From positions 1,812,001 to 1,876,000 of the forward strand of contig NZ_CP031727.1 of the NCBI RefSeq assembly GCF_008806955.1: a DNA stretch of 64,000 bases, read 5' to 3'. Shown piece by piece: positions 41,701 through 47,380 of this stretch (position 1 is its first letter; each line of letters starts with the position of its first letter). Source of the DNA: Cellvibrio sp. KY-YJ-3 (GTDB lineage Bacteria; Pseudomonadota; Gammaproteobacteria; Pseudomonadales; Cellvibrionaceae). A model generated the notes under the pieces. The model was not told where the DNA came from and made no database searches. It worked only from the letters and a program-made list of their open reading frames with translations. The translations under genes and the position numbers were made by a program.

Positions 41701-42341
41701 CCAAAAACTTGCACTTCAATATGACGCGCCGCGGCGATAAATTTTTCCAAAAATACGCCGTCATCGGCGAAGTTATTTTTTCCCAAACGTTTTACCGAAT
41801 CAAAGGCACCCATTAAATCCGCTTCGCAATTGCATAGCTGCATGCCAATGCCGCCACCACCGGCAGTGCTTTTTAACATGACTGGATAGCCAATAGCGGC
41901 TGCTGCTTGTTTCGCGTCATCCAGATTAATTAATAAATCGGTGCCGGGGCAGAGTGGCACATTGGCTGCCTGTGCCAATTCGCGCGCTTTGTGTTTTAAA
42001 CCAAAGGTAATCATTTGTTCCGCAGTCGGGCCGATAAACACCACGCCTGCCGCTTCACATTCCGCCACAAAGTTGGCGTTTTCGCTTAAAAAACCATAAC
42101 CGGGGTGAATTGCTTGGGCGCCAGTTTGCTGCGCAATGGCGATAATTTTTTGGCGATCCAAATAAGTCTGGGCAGCAGCGCCTTCACCCAAACAATAGGC
42201 TTCATCCGCCAGGCGTACATGCAGCGAGTCCGCATCTGATTCTGCATACACCGCAACGGAAATAATATTGAGTTTTTTGAGGGTGCGAATAATGCGGGTA
42301 GCAATGGCGCCGCGGTTGGCAATAAGCACTTTGGTAAACAT
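38733..42341 (-). CDS. Biotin-dependent guanidine (formerly urea) carboxylase
   Basis: 1202 residues in three parts. Residues 1-450 are a biotin carboxylase (FTKVLIANRGAIATRIIRTL, KSTAGGGGIGMQL, FLEVNTRLQVEHGVTE). Residues about 455-1010 are the AHS2/AHS1 carboxyltransferase halves (GVPTSGPFDSYSFRLANRLL, AVAGGIQCPDYLG). The end is a biotinyl domain with ESMKMEI. This is the urea carboxylase family. Because the operon is preceded by a guanidine-I riboswitch and encodes two DUF1989 proteins, the substrate is more likely guanidine, giving carboxyguanidine. It is not fused to allophanate hydrolase, and none follows. GGAG precedes ATG 42341. A 98-bp gap separates it from the gene before. Confidence 0.93.
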   Translation of the reverse strand: MFTKVLIANRGAIATRIIRTLKKLNIISVAVYAESDADSLHVRLADEAYCLGEGAAAQTYLDRQKIIAIAQQTGAQAIHPGYGFLSENANFVAECEAAGVVFIGPTAEQMITFGLKHKARELAQAANVPLCPGTDLLINLDDAKQAAAAIGYPVMLKSTAGGGGIGMQLCNCEADLMGAFDSVKRLGKNNFADDGVFLEKFIAAARHIEVQVFGDGKGTAVAIGERDCSSQRRNQKVVEECPAPNLSDTQREAMQRTAEQLLASVNYRNAGTVEFIYDSLDDKFYFLEVNTRLQVEHGVTEEVYGVDLVEWMLRQAAGELGELKSLRQQLSPAGHAIQVRVYAEDPALNFQPCAGLLSKVSFPEPQNHLRIDHWIESGIEVPAYFDPMLAKIIVKGDNREHALENLTKALDNTYLYGIETNLGYLRSLLKDETLLQGRMTTRYLNNFVFKPARIDVIQGGTQTTIQDFPGRTGYWHVGVPTSGPFDSYSFRLANRLLNNCETAAGLEITLQGPGLKFGCDTKIVLTGAEIDAKLDGQIIPLYEVIEIKAGQQLQLGRISDKGARSYLAVAGGIQCPDYLGAKSTFTLGQFGGHNGRALRAGDVLSLDEKNCNPKITTPKFNDQLKTEINNTWQLRVIYGPHGAPDFFTEKDINTFFATDWEVHYNSSRTGVRLIGPKPEWARSSGGEAGMHPSNIHDNAYAFGTVDFTGDMPVILGPDGPSLGGFVCPATVISADLWKLGQVRAGDKIRFVPVTIADAVVIEKTQNESLQKLASINCSWRITIPSSPIVKTLAATEFGEDIVYRAAGDHFLLVEYGALELDIKLRFRAHALMQWLEQNTLAGLRELTPGIRSLQIHYDSQQLSLAQLLAHLEVGERALKTQLAQLSVPSRIVHLPLSWDDEACQLAIQKYIQSVRANAPWCPSNLEFIRRINGLDSIADVKNILFSASYLVMGLGDVYLGAPVATPVDPRHRLVTTKYNPARTWTAENSVGIGGSYLCVYGMEGPGGYQFVGRTLQMWNRYRQTKEFKQPWLLNFFDQIRFYEVSAEELQTIRKNFPQGRYPLKIEESHFSLSEYQQFIEQNEPSINQFTQQREQAFDEELARWHANGQFNYEQEEIIEEHSETEFPEDAIRIDSSVSGSVWQTQVTVGQEVNAGDVLLILESMKMEINITASCSGKVTHLLKTDGARVQAGQTLVVLAPSL

Positions 42342-42439
42342 GATTTTCTCCGGCAGGTCGTCCTGCTGGGATTAATTACGACAATGGTCGTCCATTGAAG
42401 ATATTTGAATGTATTTATTTACTCTTTCAAAAATCTAAT

Positions 42440-43117
42440 TTAATTCCACACAATCACTTCAATCGGTGTTGGGTTGTAACCGTTGCAAGGGTTGTTTAAT
42501 TGTGGGCAATTGGAAATTAACATCACAATGTCCATTTTCGCTTGCAGCTCCACATATTTTCCCGGTGCGGAAATGCCATCGGCAAAGGTGAGGCCGCCAT
42601 CACTGGTAACGGGTACATTCATAAAAAAATTAATGTTGTGGGTGATGTCGCGTTTGCCAATACCAAACTCCGGGTGTTCGGCAACGGCGAGCATCCAGCT
42701 GTCGCGACAGGCGTGCATGCAGCGTTTTTCCAAGCTGTAGCGCACGGTATTGCTTTCGGTGGCGCAAGCACCGCCGAGGGTGTCGTGGCGGCCGCAGGTG
42801 TCAGCAACAATTTCCAGTAATTCATTGTTAGCGTTGGATATGAGTTTGGTGCCTGCACTTAAATATAAATTGCCTTGGGTACGAATGGTATCCATCGCGC
42901 TGTAGCGTTCGCTTGGGTCTTTGGCGTTATAAAATAAAACGTCTGCTGCCTGGTTGCCTTCCAAATCCACAATGCGAAAGGTTTGGCCTTGTTTTATTTC
43001 ACCTAAAAAATAATCACCGGCTTTGACGTGATGGCGCGCGGTAGCCGTTTCCGGGTGTAAATGACTTTGTTTGAGAGAAGCGTTGTGTTTGAGTGAAGTG
43101 CTGTGTGTGAGTGACAT
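42440..43117 (-). CDS. DUF1989 protein, UAAP1 type; probable carboxyguanidine deiminase subunit
   Basis: 225 residues with the DUF1989 core: [62 protein letters not shown] and [11 protein letters not shown]. These proteins were long named urea carboxylase-associated proteins. In bacteria with the guanidine pathway, two such paralogs form the CgdA/CgdB carboxyguanidine deiminase, which yields allophanate and ammonia. The frame is open upstream, but ATG 43117 gives a sensible N-terminus and starts 10 bp after the preceding gene. The first 20 residues include an imprecise repeat ([14 protein letters not shown]). Confidence 0.88.
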   Translation of the reverse strand: MSLTHSTSLKHNASLKQSHLHPETATARHHVKAGDYFLGEIKQGQTFRIVDLEGNQAADVLFYNAKDPSERYSAMDTIRTQGNLYLSAGTKLISNANNELLEIVADTCGRHDTLGGACATESNTVRYSLEKRCMHACRDSWMLAVAEHPEFGIGKRDITHNINFFMNVPVTSDGGLTFADGISAPGKYVELQAKMDIVMLISNCPQLNNPCNGYNPTPIEVIVWN

Positions 43118-43127
43118 GCTGGGCCCC

Positions 43128-43865
43128 TTAATTCTTCGCTGCCAAATAATACAGTGCGTTGTTTTGGAATCCGCGTTGGTTTTCCGGGCGGAAATTTTTG
43201 CAGTAGTCGTCATCGCCCACGGGATCGGCTTCGCCCAATTCAATTTGCACTGAGGTAAAGGGGTAGCTGCTAGATTTATTGAGCGGATGTGGGCAGGCGT
43301 GCATTACCACCAGCGTATCCATTTCAAAACGCAACGTAACGCTATTGCCTGCGGCTTGGTTATTGGTGTCGAGGTGGATATTGCCATTGTCATCGGCGAT
43401 GATTTTGCTAAACCAATTGATGTTGGATGCCATATCCGCGCGGCCTAAACCGTATTTAGCCAACTCCACTAAAAAGGCGTCGTAACCGTTTTGCAGCCAT
43501 TGATTGCGATCGGTTTGATAATCACGTTTTCCAAATTGCTGCGCAATAATCTCTGCGGTGCTATTGCCGCAAACTGTGTCGTGCCAGTTGCCTGCGCCAT
43601 TCACCGAATAATCTTCAACAATCGAGGCGAAAATGCGGCCCATATCTGAGTACAAACAATTGCCGCGCTGTAATTTAAAAGTGTGTTGGCATTTGAGGGT
43701 ATCGGGTGCGTTGTAGCGCTCCAGCAAATTGCGTGGGTTGTAAAACAACATACCGACGTTCGCGCCGCCGGTCAGATCGGTAATTTTCATCAAGCTGCCG
43801 CGGCGCAATTCCAGTGACCAGTGGCCATTGCCGGGCAGTGTAGTGGTGTAAAGAATGTTGCTCAT
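43128..43865 (-). CDS. DUF1989 protein, UAAP2 type; probable carboxyguanidine deiminase subunit
   Basis: 245 residues, homologous to its neighbour: [83 protein letters not shown] and NINWFSKI. Cysteine and histidine residues conserved between the two (HDTVCGNST here, [13 protein letters not shown]-like in the other) may bind metal. It starts 9 bp after the ATPase gene and ends 10 bp before the UAAP1-type gene, so the two are probably made together as partners. Confidence 0.88.
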   Translation of the reverse strand: MSNILYTTTLPGNGHWSLELRRGSLMKITDLTGGANVGMLFYNPRNLLERYNAPDTLKCQHTFKLQRGNCLYSDMGRIFASIVEDYSVNGAGNWHDTVCGNSTAEIIAQQFGKRDYQTDRNQWLQNGYDAFLVELAKYGLGRADMASNINWFSKIIADDNGNIHLDTNNQAAGNSVTLRFEMDTLVVMHACPHPLNKSSSYPFTSVQIELGEADPVGDDDYCKNFRPENQRGFQNNALYYLAAKN

Positions 43866-43874
43866 GCGTAAACC

Positions 43875-44711
43875 TTAACCTTCGTTGGGCTCTTGGGCGA
43901 TTGATTTCAGTTCTGCCGGAATTTCTGTACTGCGTTTGGTGATCGGTAAATCGTAAGTGATATTTGCACCGTAGGCGGTGGGCGCTTGATTGTCGCGGCG
44001 CAGCTTGTCAAATACCCACAGCCGCGTGCCTAAATAAAAACCTTCACTTAAATCGTGAGTCACCATAAATACAGTGAGCTGATGTTCCTGCCAGAGTTTT
44101 AAAATTAATTGATGCATATCGGCGCGAATGCCGGGGTCGAGTGCCCCGAATGGTTCATCCAATAACAAAATACGTGGCTTGCGAATTAAGACTTGGGCGA
44201 TGGCAAGGCGCTGTTTCATGCCACCGGATAATTCGTGCGGGTAGTGGTTCAGTGCGTGACTGAGACCGACGGAATCCAGTAATGCTTTTGCTTCGTCGAT
44301 AACAACACGTTTTTGTTTGCCGAATAATTTCCCCAGCAGCGGTGAACGTTCAAATTCACGCGCGATGATGACATTCTCCAATACGCTTAAATGGGGGAAA
44401 ACTGAATACTGTTGAAAGACTATACCGCGCGATTGATCCGGTTCGCTGCGAATGGTTTTACCATCCAGTAACAACTCACCCGAGCTGGGCACTTCCATGC
44501 CCAACAACATTTTTAAAAAAGTACTTTTACCGCAGCCGGAGGTGCCGACCATGGTAATAAACTCGCCAGCCTTAACACTGACATTTAAACGCTCCAGCAC
44601 TACATTGTCGCCGTAGGTTTTCCACAAGTTTTTTGCCTGAATCATGGGTGCTGGCATCTGCTGGGCTCTTTTTTCTTCAAGAATGGTTTTATCAAAAGGA
44701 AGAATTGTCAT
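43875..44711 (-). CDS. ABC transporter ATPase (NitT/TauT type), probable guanidine uptake
   Basis: 278 residues with Walker A VGTSGCGKSTFLKMLLG, Q-loop FQQYSVFPHLSVLENV, signature LSGGMKQRLAIAQVL, Walker B RILLLDEPFGALD and switch HDLSEG. This cytoplasmic subunit powers import through the permease encoded just upstream (31 bp). Similar cassettes are frequent in operons with guanidine riboswitches. Confidence 0.93.
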   Translation of the reverse strand: MTILPFDKTILEEKRAQQMPAPMIQAKNLWKTYGDNVVLERLNVSVKAGEFITMVGTSGCGKSTFLKMLLGMEVPSSGELLLDGKTIRSEPDQSRGIVFQQYSVFPHLSVLENVIIAREFERSPLLGKLFGKQKRVVIDEAKALLDSVGLSHALNHYPHELSGGMKQRLAIAQVLIRKPRILLLDEPFGALDPGIRADMHQLILKLWQEHQLTVFMVTHDLSEGFYLGTRLWVFDKLRRDNQAPTAYGANITYDLPITKRSTEIPAELKSIAQEPNEG

Positions 44712-44742
44712 AGTGCTGTTCGCCTAGTGTTTGCTGCTTGGC

Positions 44743-45564
44743 TTAATGTTTACTGTTTGGACTGTGCCAGGGAAAACACCAGAGATTTATTTTTGCCAGA
44801 AGCCAATCCACCAAAAAGGCGAGCAGGGTGATCCAGGCAACGTAAGGCAAAATGACATCCATCGACATATAACGACGCACCAGAAATATGCGATAACCCA
44901 AGCCGTCGGTGGAGGCGATGGCTTCGGCGGCAATTAAAAATAACCAGCCAGCTCCAAGCGATAAACGTACGGCATTAATTAAACGCGGCATTAATTGCGG
45001 TGTTAGTACACGCACAATAATTTGCCAGGTAGATGCACCCAGTGTTTGTGCTTTGACGAGTTGTTCGAGTGGAATTTCCTGTGTGCAGCGCTGCATGTCG
45101 CGCGCGATAAACGGGGCAACGCCGATCACAATTAATGCAACTTTGGATAACTCGCCCAAACCAAACACAATAAATAACACTGGCAGTAACGCCATGGGCG
45201 GCACGAGTGAAATCACTGTCAACAGCGGAGCAATCGGTGAATAAATCGTGGGAATCGCACCGGTTAATAAACCGATGGTAAAACCCAAAATGGCAGCGAT
45301 AAAAATTCCCAGCGCTAAACGATGCAGGCTGCTGAGTGTGTCCTGCCAAAATAAATATTCACCGCTACGTTTGCTGGGTTCAAACGCGAGGCTTTGCATG
45401 GCCGAACCCATTTGCGCAAAACTTGGCAAGAGTTTGTCATTGGCATTTTCGGCCAAGCGCGCATCGGAGGCGACCAGATAAATCACCAGCAATAACGCAA
45501 AGGGCAGAATGCCCAATAATAATTTCAGCGGTTTTGATGGTGTTAAATTAATTAATCGTTTCAT
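44743..45564 (-). CDS. ABC transporter permease (NitT/TauT type), probable guanidine uptake
   Basis: 273-residue inner membrane protein with about six membrane segments. The EAA loop that contacts the ATPase is seen in KAQTLGASTWQIIVRVLTPQLMPRLINAV. It follows the binding protein gene after 112 bp containing a hairpin repeat, and precedes the ATPase gene. Confidence 0.92.
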   Translation of the reverse strand: MKRLINLTPSKPLKLLLGILPFALLLVIYLVASDARLAENANDKLLPSFAQMGSAMQSLAFEPSKRSGEYLFWQDTLSSLHRLALGIFIAAILGFTIGLLTGAIPTIYSPIAPLLTVISLVPPMALLPVLFIVFGLGELSKVALIVIGVAPFIARDMQRCTQEIPLEQLVKAQTLGASTWQIIVRVLTPQLMPRLINAVRLSLGAGWLFLIAAEAIASTDGLGYRIFLVRRYMSMDVILPYVAWITLLAFLVDWLLAKINLWCFPWHSPNSKH

Positions 45565-45584
45565 GGCGCTCTTCTTTTTTGTTT

Positions 45585-45650
45585 GACGTCACTCCCGCGT
45601 ACGCGGGAGTCCAGTATTGTCTCTGGATCCCCGCTGGCGCGAGGATGACG
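45585..45650. repeat. REP-like hairpin repeat inside the guanidine operon
   Basis: The left half CGTCACTCCCGCGTACGCGGGAGTCCAG (in two joined arms) and the right half CTGGATCCCCGC...GAGGATGACG are imperfect inverted copies. The left half itself holds the perfect 20-bp palindrome ACTCCCGCGTACGCGGGAGT at 45591-45610. This is the common GTCATTCCCGCG-type element of proteobacterial genomes. It lies between the binding protein and permease genes. Confidence 0.85.
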
Positions 45651-45676
45651 GCTCTCGTGGTAATTAACCCAAGGAG

Positions 45677-46738
45677 TTAAAGTTTTTTGTCGGCAGCCAT
45701 TTGCATGTAGGTGGTATCAAAACGCAGTTTCACGTTTTGTTTGTTGCCATAAATTCCTTTGGGGCCTGCGACGCCGATGAATTCGGCATCGGGTGCACCT
45801 TCGCCTAACAGGCCGTGGTCAAAAGAAAATTCAGCGACTTTTTGCATGGTGCTCAAGAGTGCGTCGCTGTTGACGAGTTCCAGCGCGGCTTGCGGGGTGT
45901 AAAACATTTTGGTGCTGGCGAGTTGTGCTTCAAAACCGGCGAGGTCAGTACCTGATGCCACGGCCATTGCTGTTTTGGCTTCCGTTGCGGCTTTGTTGCT
46001 ACCGCTCATGGTGGTCATGATTTCATACCAGGCGCCAACAAGCGCTTTGCCCAAGGCCGGATTTTTTTGCAGGGTGGCGGTGTTCACTATCATCAAATCC
46101 ATAATTTCGCCGGGGATTTGTGAGGAGTCAAATACCTTGGTGCTGTTGGGTTGTGCGAGGATTTCGCTGAGCAGCGGGTTCCAGGTGGTCACTGCAGTAA
46201 CGTCTTTGGTGCCGTAAACCGCAACCATATCGGCATCGGAGGTGTTCACCACTTTCACATCGGCTTCTTTCATACCGACCGATTCCAAGGCGCGGGCGAG
46301 TAAGTAGTGCGACACACTCAACTCAACCAAATTCACTTGTTGGCCTTTGATGTCCTTGAGGGTTTTGTTGGTGCCTTTCAGCACAACACCGTCGTTGCCG
46401 TTGGAGAAGTCACCCACGATCAGCGCCGTTGAATCCACGCCGCCCGCCGCTGGAATGGTGAGCGCATCCATATTGGTCATCACGCAGCCATCAAATTGGC
46501 CGGCGGTATATTGGTTAATTGACTCGACGTAATCGTTGATTTGTACCACTTCGATTTCAATGCCGTATTTCTCGGCCCATTTCTCGACAATTTTTTGCTC
46601 GGCACCATAGCCCCAGGGCATCCAGCCTACATAGATGGACCAGCAGACTTTGAAGGGTTCAGCGGCACTGGCGAGGTTGGCGGAAAGGCCAAGTGTAAGG
46701 GCGAGTAATAGTTTTTTCAGACGGGAATGACGCAACAT
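45677..46738 (-). CDS. Periplasmic substrate-binding protein, probable guanidine transporter
   Basis: 353 residues with a signal peptide (MLRHSRLKKLLLALTLGLSA, cut near ASA-AEP). The mature part begins FKVCWSIYVGWMPWGYG and belongs to the NitT/TauT-type binding protein superfamily (IEVVQINDYVESINQYTAGQFDGCVMTNMDAL). It is the first gene of the operon behind the riboswitch. ATG 46738 is chosen for the GGAGG at 46745-46749; a TTG two codons upstream is less likely. The guanidine assignment comes from context, not from binding residues. Confidence 0.92.
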   Translation of the reverse strand: MLRHSRLKKLLLALTLGLSANLASAAEPFKVCWSIYVGWMPWGYGAEQKIVEKWAEKYGIEIEVVQINDYVESINQYTAGQFDGCVMTNMDALTIPAAGGVDSTALIVGDFSNGNDGVVLKGTNKTLKDIKGQQVNLVELSVSHYLLARALESVGMKEADVKVVNTSDADMVAVYGTKDVTAVTTWNPLLSEILAQPNSTKVFDSSQIPGEIMDLMIVNTATLQKNPALGKALVGAWYEIMTTMSGSNKAATEAKTAMAVASGTDLAGFEAQLASTKMFYTPQAALELVNSDALLSTMQKVAEFSFDHGLLGEGAPDAEFIGVAGPKGIYGNKQNVKLRFDTTYMQMAADKKL

Positions 46739-46807
46739 GAACAACCTCCAAGGGTATGGGTATACATCGGCGCAAGCATTAAGAGACCACTCTGGCGATT
46801 AGGCCAA

Positions 46808-46935
46808 TCATCTCCCGGGCTTTTGTCCCGCCGTGTAACCCATGACCTACCAGAAGGTCTGGCGGCAGAGGTCGAAAGCTCTCGGACCAGACATCATTGG
46901 ATGATTAATCGAATGACCGGAACCCTAGCTCTCTA
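46808..46935 (-). promoter_or_regulatory. Guanidine-I riboswitch (ykkC, subtype 1)
   Basis: On the minus strand the conserved aptamer pieces occur in order: GAGCTAGGGTTCCG (near 46930), GGTCCGAGAGC (46893-46883), then ACACGGCGGGACAAAAGCCC and GGGAGA (46836-46811). These are the hallmark blocks of the ykkC class, which binds guanidinium and turns genes on. No intrinsic terminator is seen before the start codon, so control is likely at translation. The segment CGACCTC (46874-46868) inside the aptamer could pair 7 bases with GAGGTTG (46748-46742), which covers the ribosome site of the binding protein gene. Confidence 0.93.
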
Positions 46936-47000
46936 TTTAACAAATTGTGTGAATAGCCAGATCGCCCAGAGTGCGAATCAGTTATTTCGAAGTTCATATC

Positions 47001-47016
47001 GCAATATGAGTGCCAA
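47001..47016 (-). promoter_or_regulatory. Sigma-54 promoter of the guanidine operon
   Basis: The minus strand reads TTGGCAC-TCATA-TTGC, matching the -24/-12 consensus almost perfectly with the right 5-base gap. Transcription should start near 46989, about 55 bases before the riboswitch core. Sigma-54 control fits a nitrogen-source operon activated by NtrC; I did not find a clear NtrC site. Confidence 0.75.
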
Positions 47017-47030
47017 TTGTGGCAATTGGC
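47012..47030. repeat. 19-bp palindrome overlapping the -24 element
   Basis: GCCAATTG-TGG-CAATTGGC is a perfect inverted repeat. It covers the -24 half of the sigma-54 promoter, so a protein bound here would probably block RNA polymerase. Confidence 0.65.
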
Positions 47031-47360
47031 GCGTGCAAGCGGTAATGGCGCGACTTGCCGCGTTTCACGCGCGGTAGAAGTTGGGTTGAGGATTGTAGTG
47101 GTGTTCTCATTTGGTGCGTACGGGGTTATAGGCAAGTCTGGTTGTGCGCTTTTTTGGTGCTATTTGTCTGCTGGCAGTGGGTGATTATTTTTTGCTCGCT
47201 GAGGGGCTAAAGCCGAGCTATTCTGTGAAACATCCACTGCAAGCTGCTAAGATTGTCGTTCAGGACAACCTTTTTGCCCATAACAGCGGTGGTTTCTTGT
47301 TTGGTTTTTAGGTTCGCACAGGCCCCTGATCTGGGTCTTCACAGGCAGGGTCTAAGGAAT
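47031..47360. other. Gap between guanidine operon promoter and second DUF1631 gene
   Basis: This 330-base stretch has no gene that I can support. A 55-codon frame on plus (GTG 47144 to TAG 47311, product MRFFGAICLLAVGDYF... ) is hydrophobic at its start but lacks a good ribosome site. The promoter of the DUF1631 gene must lie here but none stands out. Confidence 0.5.
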
Positions 47361-47380
47361 ATGAATCTCACGGACTTATT

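Noticed and set aside
47144-47311. 55-codon hydrophobic frame (GTG start) upstream of the second DUF1631 gene
   Set aside because: No ribosome site and no recognisable homologue; kept only as a remark in the gap entry.
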